Below, one piece after another: positions 32,615 to 44,681 of a stretch of 64,000 nucleotides of DNA. Under the pieces are notes generated by a model that was not told the origin of the DNA, made no database searches, and saw only the letters and a list, made by a program, of their open reading frames with translations. Made by a program: the position numbers and the translations under genes. Position 1 is the first letter of the stretch; the number at the start of each line of letters is the position of its first letter. The stretch is from Torymus aiolomorphi (Eukaryota; Arthropoda; Insecta; Hymenoptera; Torymidae). The stretch spans positions 40,164,083-40,228,082 of the forward strand of contig CM070874.1 of NCBI GenBank assembly GCA_036365515.1, read 5' to 3'.

Positions 32615-32656
32615 GTCTTGAGAAGGGACTCAATAAAAAAAGAGTCCGAAACGTCG
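32615..32656 (+). ncRNA. Hammerhead-like motif of Penelope 3' region
   Basis: CTTGAGAAG is followed by stem GGACTC (32626-32631), a ten-base A-rich loop, GAGTCC (32642-32647) and GAAACGTC. The stem II plus GAAA half of a hammerhead is exact, but the CUGAUGA box is degenerate. Penelope-like elements are known to carry hammerhead motifs; activity of this copy is doubtful. Confidence 0.5.
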
Positions 32657-32751
32657 ACATTAAGCTAAACACTCGGCTTGTCATTTACCATCCTGACTCC
32701 TTGGACAGCACGACCGTTAGTATCGATAGAAAAAAGAACTCATAAAAAGAA

Positions 32752-33978
32752 TTGATTGAAGGTTACACTGATATGGGAAAACATGGTCGCAATAAAAATA
32801 ATGGTAATCATGTTTTAGTTTTTATGTTACGAGGTAGGCAGAATGATTGGAGACAGCCTAATTGCTATTATGTTCCCCATAAAAGTGTAAATGGAAAATT
32901 ATTGCATAAAATCATTTTAGATGTTGTAGATTACGTTGAAGACGCCAGTTTTCTATTAAAATCAATGGTATGCGATCAAGGATCGCCAAATCAATCGGCC
33001 AGAAAAAAATTGAGTATAACAAAAAACGAGCCATTTATTGAACGACATAATCGTAAAATTTTCTTTAACTTCGATGCTCCCCATTTACTTAAATGCCTGC
33101 GTAACACTTTTCGTAAACGTCAATTTGAAATAAATGAGAAATCTGTTTCATGGGACGCGATTCGGGAATTAAGAAATCGTGAAAAAGATCTACCAACTAA
33201 ATCTGCCCCTAAACTAACAGACAGACATCTAGATCCAAATTCTTTTCAACTAATGAACGTTAGCCTTGCAGCTCAAATTTTTAGTAAAAGTGTTTCCTCA
33301 GCGTTACTAGCAGGTGCAGTCACACCAGCGCAACCTTTGACTCATCCAGATTGTATAGAAACAGCAAATTTTATTAAAAAAGTAAACGACCTTTTTGATT
33401 GTTTAAATAGTAGAAGTTCTCGAGATGGTAATCCTTTGCGTCGTCCTTTATCAAAATTAAATCCTCAAGTAATACAGTATTTGAAAGAGTCCTTGATTTG
33501 GATCGAAACGTGGAAATGCGTTGATAAAAACGGTAATCCCCCATGCTTTGGCGGTTTTTATTTGACGGTTAATAATATACTTTTACAATTGGAAGATATG
33601 GCAGCAAATGATGGAGTGTATTTGTTAACGACGCGTTTAAATCAAGATCTATTAGAAAATTTATTCTCTGTTTTAAGAAGTCGTTCTGGTCACAATCAAA
33701 ATCCAAACGCAATGCAAGTAAGGCATAATTTGCAGTATAGCATTACTGTAAATTTAACATCTTCATCCAAATTAACAAATTGCGAACCTGATGGAACAGT
33801 AGCGTTACTAGCAATTTGTATGAAAAGTAAAAATGTTGAATTACAAGAATCGTTAGAAAACGGAACCAATTCTGTGCACGCGTTTGATGAAAATATTAAT
33901 GCGGATTGTATTAATAGTAATTTCCTTGCAAAAGACAACAGTATCATCGAAGTAAATGTAGTCAAAATAATGAATTAG
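32752..33978 (+). pseudogene. THAP9/P-like transposase catalytic region
   Basis: A 408-codon frame continues the gene after the Penelope insertion: ELIEGYTDMGKHGR, MLRGRQNDWRQPNCYY, VCDQGSPNQSARKKL, then FFNFDAPHLLKCLRN, LTDRHLDPNSFQLMNVSLAAQ and LTTRLNQDLLENLFSVLRSRSG. These blocks match the RNase H-like and inserted GTP-binding regions of P/THAP9 transposases, including the Asp in DAPHL and the Glu in QDLLENLF expected as catalytic acids. This part has no internal stop, so it decayed less than the N-terminus. A nuclear DNA-cutting role is inferred from the family. Confidence 0.85.
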
Positions 33979-34771
33979 CTAACGATGATATTGAAGACGT
34001 TTGCAGTGAAATTTCGTTCGATGGAGTAAATGAATCTGTTCATTTCGATGAAAATGAAGATACTTATGTGGAAAATATGTCTGATTCAGACACAGTTGTA
34101 GGTGATGATGATGATGATGAATTTCAAGAAGTATCTGATTCATTAAATGAAAGGAGTGAGAATTTGAGTGATACAGCTAGGAGCTTTTTATCAGAAAGTT
34201 ATGATAAAATGCATAGTGTATTGTCAAATTCACATAATCTACAAGATTCGTCTACTCCTTTATGGGGAGCAATGAAGTATGTTGCTGCACACGTAGTGAT
34301 GAAATGTATTTCAAAATTTAATTGTTCTGACTGTAAAGCTTCTTTCACTAGAGTTAACTGTAATATTCAAACTAATGATGATCTATTACTTTTTTTTAAA
34401 GCGTATAAAGTATTTAATGTAAAAATGAACTTGGAAATCTTTGTGTTCCTTCTGACGATTTTTACAGAATCATTATAACAACTATTGAAACTTTTGATGC
34501 ATTATTTTCTGAAGTAAGTTATAACATAGAAATTAGTAAAGTTTTAATTGATAAAATCACATCTAAAGTTCTCGAATATCATGCAGAGTTCTGGATTATT
34601 GACGAACCTTGTAAATCGCATCGTGAGACTGCAATAGCGTTTTTCGTTAGAGTTCATATTTTTAATAAAGTAAAATGGATCAATCATGATTTGCGGGACG
34701 CTAAAATTTCAAGGAAAAGACATTTTGCTAGTAACAAGCCTAATGCTAAATTGCAGAAATTGAGTCATGAA
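33979..34771 (+). pseudogene. THAP9-like transposase C-terminus (frameshifted)
   Basis: After the TAG at 33976-33978 the sequence continues as an acidic stretch (Asp/Glu/Ser-rich, 33990-34160), then 34200-34478 with HVVMKCISKFNCSDCKASF, and in another frame to about 34771 with EFWIIDEPCKSHRETAIAFFVRV and a Lys-rich end. The Cys pairs and EFW...H pattern resemble the C-terminal end of P-type transposases. Two frame changes are needed. Confidence 0.6.
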
Positions 34772-37700
34772 TAAAAAGAACTTGCTAAATTAAAATAATA
34801 TTTTTATTACTTGCCGATAAAGCAAAACACACTATTTTTTTTTACAAAAAGGAAATATAAATCTTTGTTTCATGATCAAATTTCAGCAGGATGTTACGCT
34901 TATTGTGTTGTCTGTTGCTAAGAAATAATTATATGTATATTTTGTTACGGAACATTAATTTATGTGATACCATAAAAGGTGATGTTTATTGACAATTTAT
35001 TAATGCAAAGTATGATTTCTAATTATAATTTTTATGATTATTTTCAATTAAAGTAAAATACTAGTTATTCGCTTTCAATTTCATTTTGCTTCATAGAAAT
35101 TTTCCACTTCTTTCATTCCTGCATCATCAATTATTTATAAATCCTAGATCTTCATATCAGAAAAGTTTGTGTATTTGATATGACTATATTTAATAGTATA
35201 AAAATTTTAATTGCCAATTCGATAATTGTAATTTCCACTTCATAATTACCATATTTATTCCGTAAAATTATTTAAGTAGAATTATCAAAAATATAATGTC
35301 ACTTTTTATGTATTTAGAATTTTTTTCAATATTTATGTTTTATATTTTATTTATTTATTTATTGAGCCAGAGTTTATTGTATTAAATTCCAAGGAGACGT
35401 TTATAGCGTGATTTCACCAGTGAATGAATGAATAAGGAAATTTCTATTTTTGTTATTTAATTAAGAGAATTAAAAATCGATTAAAAGCAAAAATCTTTTT
35501 TAATTAGTATTTTAAAAACTTCAAACTTTACGTCAGTGACAAAATTTTAGATAAAGAATAAAAGTAGAAATTTTGTTTATAAGAAATCTGTAAATATCTC
35601 TTAAAAATCAGTAAATGAACACACGATCTTAGTATCTAAATAAGTTTCGCCAGTGAATGAATACTTCGCCAGTGAATAAACACTCAATAGCGGCGATTTT
35701 TTATGATTTTATTCTTAACAAATTCTTTTATGAAGTATCTTTATGTAAAATGAAATCAAAATTTTAAAAGATTCGAAAATTATCGTCATATTAGATAAAC
35801 AATACATAGAAAGATTGATATTTTCATATATTTAAAGAAAATGTTCCTTAACTGGTGTCTGTTCGGATATTGGTGAAGTCACCCTGCAAAAAATACTGTA
35901 GTTTGTGGGGTGTGGATGCTATCATCATACGTATCATTATCGTTTTTCACTCATTATAAGCCATATTTTACGTCTCATAAATAATTTAGATTATAATACT
36001 TTGTTCGGATAATTTGAAAGCAGTTGACTTACTAGTATAATTTACGACTATATATTTAAACTTCAAATTAATAACGATTAGTTGTAGTAACATGCAGGAA
36101 GACAATACTGTAGTTCATAATTTTGTTTTATCTTTTGTTGTAAATTGTAGTTCACGATTTTGCGCGGTCACTATTTGCATATGTTTTTGTAGTTCATTTA
36201 AATTAAACAATCAGATTAAAGATAAAAGATTTTAATGTTTAGTACATGTTTGTAATATTTGTAAATATTTATTACCCTTCCTTCCTTAACCTAATGCTCC
36301 TGTGTTTCCTATCCTATCCTGATGGAAGATATCTGCCACCTTCCCGCTTGGTTTCCGTCGAATAATATCGCGTTTGCATATTATCTGTATTGTTTAAAAT
36401 AATTAATAAAATTGAATAACTGAAACAACGTGTAATATATAACAAATACCTATGCAAACACCTATTAACTGAGAGCAGAACATATTAATGAACATTCCAT
36501 GAATTTAAGTAGAATAAACAATCTTTTTCGTAACGCAGGGTCGATTTTTGTGTTTTTAAATTTTTAAAATCGATACTAGTTTTTTTATGCCCGATCCATT
36601 ACTTTGCGATTGCTGCAGCATCTTTTTATCCACAGGGGAGGTATTTTATCAGAATGGTGAAATGTTATATAGGTATTTTATTAAATATAATATGACCATT
36701 TCCTTCAAAGAATATCTTAAATATAATGTCGTTTAAAAATTTTCCAAATCTGATACTGGCAATTAGAAACGGGAGCTATTCAGAACATGACAGGAATTAT
36801 TTTCGAAAAGAAATATTAGAAAAATTCGAGTCTATAAAAATTAAAAACAAATTGCATAAACTTACAGACTTTTAACTATTCCGAAAAATGTAAAAAATGT
36901 ATTCTCATAAGATTTTTAGATCATTAGTCGACATTATGGCTTCCCTTTATCACTACATTTTCTATACAGTTTAATCGTTAGGTGGAAATGGTATTGGAAA
37001 TATTGATATCATATATAATATTAAAATAATTTAATGAGAATATTATGGTCTTCTTGCCAATTTTTTTTTTTAATTTTTATATACTAAACTTTAAACATTT
37101 TATACCACTGTAGACTCAAAATCATAACTTTAATATAATTATTCGGCTCTCGTGGTATAAAATACGGTTCGAAACTACTGCGTAATAAGATTTGTAACTC
37201 ATGTGACTTTTCTCACTCGCTTCGCTCGTGCGAAAAACGCGTTATTTGAGCTAAATAATCACCTGATGCACTCGTATTGAAATGTACTATTTCGAAATTC
37301 CGAAAATTAACCATTCTTATGATAAAGTATTCTAATTTTTTTATTGATATTTCTTTAAAATCACCCATCTGACAATTTAGTTGTCTGATATAATACCCCC
37401 TCGCCTTTCTTCTCAAACCTTTATTTATACATTGATTATGATAAATAAATTGAGTATCTATATAGGGCCCTAATGATCTGTGTTGAAAACCCGTTAATTT
37501 TTAAGAAACGCACTTACCTTATAGGCTCGTGCTAACTTGCGTTCGACTTGTACTTTATATAAATACTCGGTCTGCTAAATCCAACGTTACACCCTTGATG
37601 CACAATATATTAATTAACAGTGAATACGATAATTAATACAATGGTTGCATACAGTCGAAAAGTGATATGATATATCAAGTTAAATATCTATACATATAAT

Positions 37701-38124
37701 ATGACTACATAACTAATTATTACTATTTATTTGCTTCTATAACAATTTATATCTTTTTTATTTCTTTCAATTATTATTTTTTTAATCAAATAATTGTAAG
37801 ACTTTATTAACTTTTAATAATATTTGATATAATTGATTTGTATATTAAATTTTATTTCATCATTATGAAATTGTTATTTATAAAAAAGTTTTATAACATT
37901 TCAAGTTGCAAATCATCATGCAGTCATGCTTTACGGTCCCTGCGCTCGGATCACCGTGAATGGCGCGTGCCGGCGAGTCGTGGACGGCGCGCGCGCGCGA
38001 GCCTCCCAGCCGCCAGCCGCGATTCGCAGAAGAAAAGCACACAAAGTCAATGCTAGCGCCACCACTCGGCAATGGCGGAACTAATTTTTTTTCGTCCTCG
38101 CCCCCCATCTGAAGTACGCTTCTA
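34772..38124. other. Non-coding AT-rich interval
   Basis: Over 3.3 kb without a supported gene. Very AT-rich; a CACCAGTGAATGAATGAATA-type motif repeats near 35415 and 35650-35680. A short CTCGCTTCGCTCGTG palindrome-like patch lies at 37214-37230. A GC-rich island (about 37925-38070: GGCGAGTCGTGGACGGCGCGCGCG) is unlike its surroundings and may be a MITE fragment. Confidence 0.45.
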
Positions 38125-38518
38125 TATGCACATTAGCGTCGTAATAATTATTAAATATTACACTAGGCAATTAGCTTCACTTAAATTTATATTTAACGCG
38201 GTGCTTGTGTTAGTAACGCACCGACAGATGGAGCCTCTTTTTTCCACTAGTCAAAAGAGCGGCTCAGTCTATAAACCTTTGGCCGCTACGATGGAGCGCT
38301 AGGTGTCTGATGACGGCTACTAGATCATCACTGATGAGTCCAATCTAGTAGCCTGGACGAAACACCTGTGAATTTTTTTAGACTGCAATAAGTGTCTGAC
38401 TTATTGTTATAATCTCTTATTTTTGACAACTTTTTTCGATTTGGGCCTTTAATAAAAAGGACATGAGATTGTTTTTTGCCTTTATGCACATTAGCGTCAT
38501 AACAATTATTAAATAACA
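38125..38518. repeat. 36 bp direct repeats bracketing the hammerhead ribozyme
   Basis: TATGCACATTAGCGTC starts at 38125 and again at 38483, with the following 20 bases about 80 percent identical, giving roughly 32 of 36 matches at an offset of 358. The ribozyme lies between them. They could be remains of a tandemly repeated unit of about 358 bp or of an insertion duplication. Confidence 0.7.
38301..38367 (+). ncRNA. Type III hammerhead ribozyme with loop-loop pseudoknot
   Basis: Stem III is AGGTG (38301-38305) with CACCT (38363-38367); the cleavage dinucleotide UC is 38306-38307. Stem I is TGATGA (38308-38313) with TCATCA (38325-38330), then the conserved CTGATGA (38331-38337). Stem II is GTCC (38338-38341) with GGAC (38355-38358), followed by GAAA (38359-38362). 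Every core nucleotide is canonical. Loop I (GGCTACTAGA, 38315-38324) and loop II (TCTAGTAGCC, 38344-38353) are perfectly complementary over ten bases, supporting a tertiary loop-loop pairing. Cleavage is predicted 3' of C38307. The host transcript is unknown. Confidence 0.9.
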
Positions 38519-38802
38519 TTTTTGTTGTGCAACAAAATCTTTTCAGGTTCATCTTCGTATACGTAGTCGCTATTATTTATTACTCTATTCCTATCCTTAT
38601 TTTTACAAATTTCATTTTTACTTGGCAACGACACTTTTTCTGAAGCAGTATTTTCCGAACTTATAATTATATCATTGTAATGCAATGAATTGAAAGATGC
38701 ATTTCCATCATCTATTTTCATTGGAATAATAGACTCTGTACAAGATTTATTATGTCTACTATACAAGGTCATAATTTTATTTTGTTCAAAAATTAATCGT
38801 TC

Positions 38803-39483
38803 TTAAATATTTCTTTCTATCATATTAATTTCTTCAGCATTAAAATGTAAATTTTGTTCGACAAAAACATATTTATGAATGATAGATTGTCGTATCGGTA
38901 TCAATGAAAAATCATAATTTATATATTCATAGGTAGAATTTTGAGAAAGTGTAAACATTCTTATGGTACGTATTTCAAATATTTTTAACAAATGTAATCA
39001 CATTTGAGAAATATCAAAAGATAAGCTAGATGGACATATATTAAAGAGAATAGAAATCGCAAAAGCTATCGCGAAAATTCCGCAATCATAAGAATTAGTT
39101 TGTGACTGTACTGTTTCGAAAGTAATTTTTAATTCAGGATTGTTTGGATATAATCTATTGATGAAAAGTTCATCTTCTTCTTTTAAGCATTTAGCATTAT
39201 GACTATCATAAACATGTATAATGTTATTGCTATAGTACATACAAATCCAATGACCTATTTTAGAATTACCTGAGAATAATAATTGTATGTATTCACAATT
39301 AATTGGTATTGAAATGATATTATAAAGTGTTTGAACCAATAGCGACGATTGCATATTGAAAGATGAACAATTATTAAGTATATTATTAAATTCCAAAATA
39401 TGTTCATCATATAACATAGATTCATCACCAGTACATAACCCAATCCCTTTTACAACTAATTTTTGTTTTTCGGTCAAACCCAT
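38803..39483 (-). pseudogene. Ulp1/C48-type cysteine peptidase-like protein, transposon-associated fragment
   Basis: ATG at 39483 opens a 161-codon frame. GHWICMYY supplies the catalytic His, IHVYDSHN the Asp, VQSQTNSYDCGIFAIAFA the oxyanion Gln and catalytic Cys. After a TGA at 38998-39000 the same frame continues for 64 codons (LHLLKIFEIRTIRMF), so this is one gene broken by a single nonsense codon. The size and motif order match short C48-like proteins common in insect transposons. A desumoylase-like role is only a family inference. No transposase was found next to it. Confidence 0.7.
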
Positions 39484-40172
39484 TGTATTTTAAATTTATC
39501 TAAAGCAAATATTCAAAATGACAAAAAACGTTTTTTCTTTTTATCAAAAAATTTTTTAACAATTGTAACAGCTGAAAAATAAAATAAAAATATAATTATA
39601 CAAGATTAACGACTGTATATTATTTTATATAATAATTAATTTATACTTTATATTTAAGGTAAAATAGCCATTACTATGACGTCAAGGCGCACTCTGAACT
39701 GGGACAGTAACAAATACTAATAATTACCTGATGTATATTAACTTAAATCATAGAAGCCAAATTCGTTAGTTATTTTTGAGTTTTAATTATTCGATTATTT
39801 GTTTTTTTTAAATCCAAAACGTTATGAATTCAACAAAAAATATAACAAACAGTACCCTTTGAAAGCATTGTATGAACCATGAACGAACTCGGCATCTTGA
39901 TTGTATTTCACGAGCATTGGTACAACTTTCAATGTCTTTTAACTGACATTTTTTGAGTTAATAGTAAAAAAACTAGCATTCATAAATACTTCTTATACAT
40001 TCATAAATAACGTTAATACTTAACAGATCGATTTTAATAATTATTTATTTAAAAATTGGATGTCTCGCTTTGAGATAACTTTTTTGTGTAGTTGTCTAAC
40101 TAAAACGACATAATTATAGTATCTTTTTCCTTAATTTTGCTATAAATATTCGTAACTATGCATCTAAAATTT
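39484..40172. other. Non-coding AT-rich interval
   Basis: No coding signal or structured repeat is seen in this stretch. Confidence 0.4.
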
Positions 40173-40293
40173 TATTGCTTCCTCCTTTGAGGAAGCTTTG
40201 TAATGGTGAAAAATATTTGTGAAACAAAAAATGTTTAAAAACATGTTTTAAGACTTTTGGTACCAATATTTGAGGTTTTTGAGCAAAAAAATT

Positions 40294-40328
<35 letters not shown>

Positions 40329-40372
40329 CTGTGTGTGTGTGCGCGTGCGTGCGTGCGCGCGTGCGTGTTCTC
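40173..40372 (+). repeat. Hairpin plus (GT)n dispersed repeat, copy 1
   Basis: GCTTCCTCCTTTGAGGAAGC (a 7-8 bp stem hairpin) is followed by TTTGTAATGGT, about 110 bases of A/T-rich sequence with AAAACATG, TTTTTGA and similar words, then a GT-rich tract (40300-40372). The same arrangement occurs at 47800 and, reversed, at 58320-58515. Confidence 0.65.
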
Positions 40373-41555
40373 AATTGCAATAAATCTGTTATTATGCATA
40401 TTAGCAGCTACCAAGAACAATGGCGACGGCAGAATAGAAGAAATCCACCGTCGGAGAGGATGCTGACGCTCCAATCATTACCGCCGTAAACGTCGCTGTC
40501 CATGCGGCATTGTGAGTACACGTGCGCGGCGTCGACGCTCGCAACGACTGCAGTTCTAAATACTTCTGCTCCACATGCATGCGGGGAACAGTAAAGAGGG
40601 GCAGCTGTGCCAGCGAAGCAGAACTCGAGCGCACATAGCTCGTATATCTACATCTTTGGTAGACACGTCGGTAGGCATGCTTCCTTGAGTCTTCAGCTTG
40701 ATGTCCTTCTGTCCCCTCTATGAATACATTTGTTATGAAACAAATATAAGTCAAATATTTTTCAAATAAGTATGAAATCATGACATTATTTGAATATCTA
40801 CATCTTTTACAGTTTTGTATCAACAATAGCTAGAATTGCTATTCAAATCTTTTAGAGAAGTATATCTAAGGGTTGGAAGTATTCACATCTTTTCAAAAAT
40901 CTTGCAGCTCGGACTGCGCACTAATTTCACAAGAAAATTGCCCAAGACAGAAATCCTGGACTAAAAACTATTCTATACTTGTAATCTGTAACAACTATAA
41001 ATGTAAAGTAAAAGTCATTTTTATAGACAAACAAATTATCCGAGGGACAGATTACAATATATTGATGGTCAGATTTAACACATCTAGAATACATAGAAAC
41101 TCAAGTACAAATGTATTTCTTGCGAAATAAATACAGGAACCGATCTACAAGCTTTCTGAAATGATGTGAGAGCAACTACTTCTTACGCTTAAGTAAAATC
41201 CCTTAAGAGTGTTGAATAGCAATTCCATCATTTATAAAAAAAAGAAAAATCTGAATATATGGGTATTCATCATTCAAAAAACGTTCTAATATAATGGGCC
41301 TGGATACTTGGACCTATTTCATTGAAATCCTTGGAATCAGAAAGAGGAGACTGACAGTGGCAGAGAGGATGAAAAATTTCGAGCTGGTGCTCCAGCTGGT
41401 AGTGGTGTGCGGCACGTACTCTTCAAAATCTTTGAATTCATCTATATGTAGCATGATTTTTCATGATTTCAATTCAGTAGTTGTGACATTATCCTTCTTA
41501 ATATATTTCTTTGAAAGAATACATAACTGATGTATATATCGGAGAAAAATTAAGA
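40373..41555. other. Non-coding interval with short unsupported ORFs
   Basis: A GC-richer patch (40420-40700) and several short frames, none recognisable or repeated. A 78-codon frame at 41294-41530 (MGLDTWTYFIEILG...) is too weak to call a gene. Confidence 0.35.
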
Positions 41556-42700
41556 AAATTTATTTTGTACTTTCACTTTCAGACATTGACATTTATTTAG
41601 CATAATTAGCATTAGCAAATGTTCAGTCAAAGTACGAAATTAATTCTTTTTTTATTTTTCTCACAGATATTATGCAATTATGTATCATTATAACTACTAT
41701 TCCAATAATCTATGCTCCAGCTACTGAATTTTGAAAGAAAAAAAGTAAGAATATTAGAGAAATGCCCAACGTCAGTCAGACTATCGCTCAAAACATGAAA
41801 AAGAAGCAATGTTTAATCGGTTTCCAGTTGAAATATTAGAGCTTTCATATTTAGCATGGAAGTATAACATGACCTATTAATGCATAATATATGTGCAAAC
41901 CAAATTAGAAAAATTTATTTTGTGTTTTGACTTTGAAACACATTGAACCTTTTAAGTAAATTTCAACAGTTCAAAGTCCAAATTTCAAAGTAAATTTTTC
42001 TCATCTTCTTCACATAGATATTATAAAATTATACAATTATATCACATACTACTTCAAATATTAAATCTCTAACTACTATACGATACATAGTACTTTAAAT
42101 ATTGAAGCTGTAACTACTATACGATAGAAGAAAAAGGACAAAATAATTTTAAGAAGCCATACCGCCAGTCAGCGAACAACTAAATACATGAAAAAGTGAA
42201 AATGGTTAATTGGTTTATAGTTGAACTATGATTGATAGAGCTTTGATATTTGACATGGTAGTATAAAATAACCTATAATTGCATAATATATGTGCAAAAA
42301 AAATTTGGAAAATTTATTTTGTATTTTGACTTTGAGACACATTGAACCTTTTAAGTAAATTTCAACAGTTCAGATCCAAATTCCGAAATAAATTTTTCTG
42401 ATTTTCTTCACATAGATATTATACCATTATGTCACATACTACTTGAAATATTAAAGCTCTAACTACTGTATGATAGAAAGAAAAGTATAAAATAATTTTA
42501 AGAAGCCACACCACCAGTCAGCGAACAACTAAATACATGAAAAAGCAAAAATGATTAATTGATTTCTAGTTGAACTATGATTGATAGAGCTTTGATATTT
42601 GGCATGGTAGCATAAAATAACCTATAATTGCATAATATATGTGCAGACAAAATTAGAAATATTTATGTTGTATTTTGATTTTGAAACACATTGATGAATT
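41556..42700. repeat. Three diverged tandem copies of a 350-400 bp repeat
   Basis: TGCATAATATATGTGCA recurs at 41881, 42280 and 42630, with shared TTTATTTTGTRTTTTGACTTTGA, TTCACATAGATATTATA and GTCAG(C)GAACAAC-type blocks between. A fourth copy lies reverse-complemented at 60060-60310. Confidence 0.75.
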
Positions 42701-42778
42701 TTAAATATTATACCATATGTTCCAACTATCAAAATCGTCATGCGATGGATGATTTCTTCGATTACCACATTTTAATTT

Positions 42779-43081
42779 TGTTGCAACATACTATAATTTA
42801 ACCCGGCATTAATGAGTCGCGCCACTTGTAGCGAGTGACAAGAATGTTAACTAATATCCCCTTACAGCGTCGTCGCGCTCGCGCGTGCGCACTAGTGCTC
42901 CGACTATCCTACTAAGCACATGCGAGACGACGGCGTTTCTGCACCTTGTAAAGTTGGGCTTGGAGTAGTGCAATAAATTGTGTTAAACGTGTCTGTGTAT
43001 TTACTGATTAACCTCTCTCTCCCGACTTCCGGGATTAACTTAAATTAAAAGACGTGAAAGCACTTAAGGTAGTGTCCGCCA
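42779..43081 (+). repeat. BEL/Pao 5' LTR
   Basis: Begins TGTTGCAACATACTATAATT and ends GTGTCCGCCA, 303 bp. An AATAAA signal is at about 42971 (GTGCAATAAATTG). Confidence 0.85.
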
Positions 43082-43382
43082 GATCATGGTCCTTCGAGCC
43101 GGATAGCCAAACTGGGAGTTCCAGACAAAAGTGAACATCAGTGCAGTCTACATGTAAGAAGAAATCACAAGTTATATCTAAAGCTACTCCAACGCCTCGA
43201 AACGAAGCAGATTGAAAAGGGAATGTGCCACCAAGTTACGTAATCGGCGGCAGAATCGACATTCCACACAGGCTCGCTACTCAGCTACTCGTAGCGCGTA
43301 ACCTCGGAAACGACTCACAACAACAAAGTGTATCGCGTCAAGGTGATACACAAAGCAAAGACGGAAGACTATAAGTGTCGCA

Positions 43383-44681
43383 TTGCTCCCAAAGCTCGTT
43401 CGCTTATTATCGACATCCGAAATGTCCGAAGACCTCCAGGATCAGAGGACAACTGCATCTCTCATCGCGACATTTCAATTGCGGATGCTTGAAACGCCTA
43501 AAGATAAGCGAACTACAAGCTGGCTTAAAACTAATCTCGAGTCGCTTGAGACTTTGCGTCAAGGGGCAAGGGTCGATCCTATAGCCCAAGAGACAGCATT
43601 CGGCTGGATACTGTCTGGCCCAACCGACTCCAAAACTACGACCTACTTCCAGCAGTAAGCCATACGCATGCACTACGTCGCAGCCGACTCGGAACTGCAT
43701 GAGGCAACATACAAGCCTTTTGGAAGGTTGAGAAGCTCCCGTCACGGTCTCTCAAGTCTCCCGAAGATGAGTTGTGCGAGCAGATCTTTTCCTCAACGCT
43801 CAGCCGAATTAGCGAAGATCACTTCATGGTTCGACTGCCCTTGAAAATGTCAAATCCAGACTTTGGAGATTCAAGGAGCATCGCCGTGACCCGTTGGTTG
43901 CACACCGAGTCCAGACTCAAGTGTCACCCACTACAAGCAGTGATGCATCTTGATTTCCTGCGCGCGTATAGAACCTTTGGACACATGGAACCCGTCTCGG
44001 AGGAAGAACTACCTACGTCAAGAAGTTACTATATGTCTCACCACTGCATCATCAAGCGAGTAGAAGAATCGGATGAATTCAAAGTCGCGTTCACCGCGGA
44101 CATTGTTAAAATATTCCGGCAAATACTCGTCAATCCAAGAGATGCCTACTTACAGCAGATCATTTGGAGAGAAAGGCCCCAGGAAACACTTCGAACTTAT
44201 TGCTTACTCACGGTAACCTACGAGACCTCTGCTGCGACCTTCCTTGCAAACCGAGGTCTTATTGAACTGGCCCAACAATATCAACAACAGTATCCGATAG
44301 GAGCCCGAATAGTATGACGCAATAAATAGGTAGACGACTTCTTTGCCGGTGAAGACTCCCCTTAATTGGCACCGCTCCCACAGCTCTTCCAGAACCTTAT
44401 GACGAAAAGGACAGCGGCATGAGTCCGGTAAGTCACAGCAGCGGACCAAATGGCTCAAGAGCCAGCCGAACTTGTCCGTCGGAGATATTGTGCTGCTGAT
44501 GAACGACAAGATGCCGCCAACAAAGTGGCTCTTAGGCAGAGTCACCAACATTTTCCCGGGCAGTGACGGACTCGTTCACGTCGTCGAGGTTCGAATCGCA
44601 AACTCTACCTATAAAAGACCCACCACCAAGATTTGCAAGCTGCCGGTCCTCAACGAAAATTCGTCACAAGAAGAGCCCTGA
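43383..44681 (+). pseudogene. BEL/Pao pol remnants: protease end, partial RT, C-terminal DUF5641-like part
   Basis: 43383-43658 carries IAQETAFGWILSGP, the protease-proximal motif of BEL/Pao pol. 43772-44317 carries FMVRLPLKM, GHMEPVSEEE, YYMSHHCIIKR, then FTADIVKIFRQILV and RTYCLLTVTYETSAATFL, RT blocks with a stretch missing between KR and TADI. VDDFFAGEDS (about 44330) marks the catalytic YVDD box. The frame then jumps to 44472-44681 with LSVGDIVLLMNDKMPPTKW and LGRVTNIFPG, the C-terminal DUF5641-like part of pol. RNase H and integrase core are deleted. Not functional; could still be mobilised through its LTRs. Confidence 0.85.

Larger units (their letters stand above)
30934..32740 (+). 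mobile_element. Penelope-like element, 5'-truncated, with 19 bp target-site duplication
   Basis: A Penelope-like copy is flanked by identical 19 bp CATAAAAAGAATTGATTGA at 30915-30933 and 32741-32759, the host sequence being the THAP9-like gene. It holds the C-terminal part of the RT, a GIY-YIG endonuclease, a 3' region with its own TATA and initiator, and a hammerhead-like fold near the 3' end. Truncation at the 5' end within RT is typical of target-primed retroelements. Confidence 0.9.
29700..34771 (+). mobile_element. P-element/THAP9-like transposase gene, interrupted by Penelope
   Basis: A plus-strand gene carries, in order, a partial THAP domain, a coiled coil, a THAP9-type middle region and a P-type catalytic region, then an acidic C-terminus. 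A Penelope retroelement splits it at 30915-32759 with a 19 bp duplication. P-type terminal inverted repeats were not identified, so the element ends are uncertain. It may be a domesticated-like relic or a decayed transposon. Confidence 0.8.

Noticed and set aside
37213..37416. Minus ORF near CTCGCTTCGCTCGTG
   Set aside because: Short, AT-rich, no motif; the GC patch looks like a repeat fragment.
40401..40826. 141-codon minus ORF
   Set aside because: No recognisable domain, overlaps no repeat family with coding history, and composition is not gene-like.
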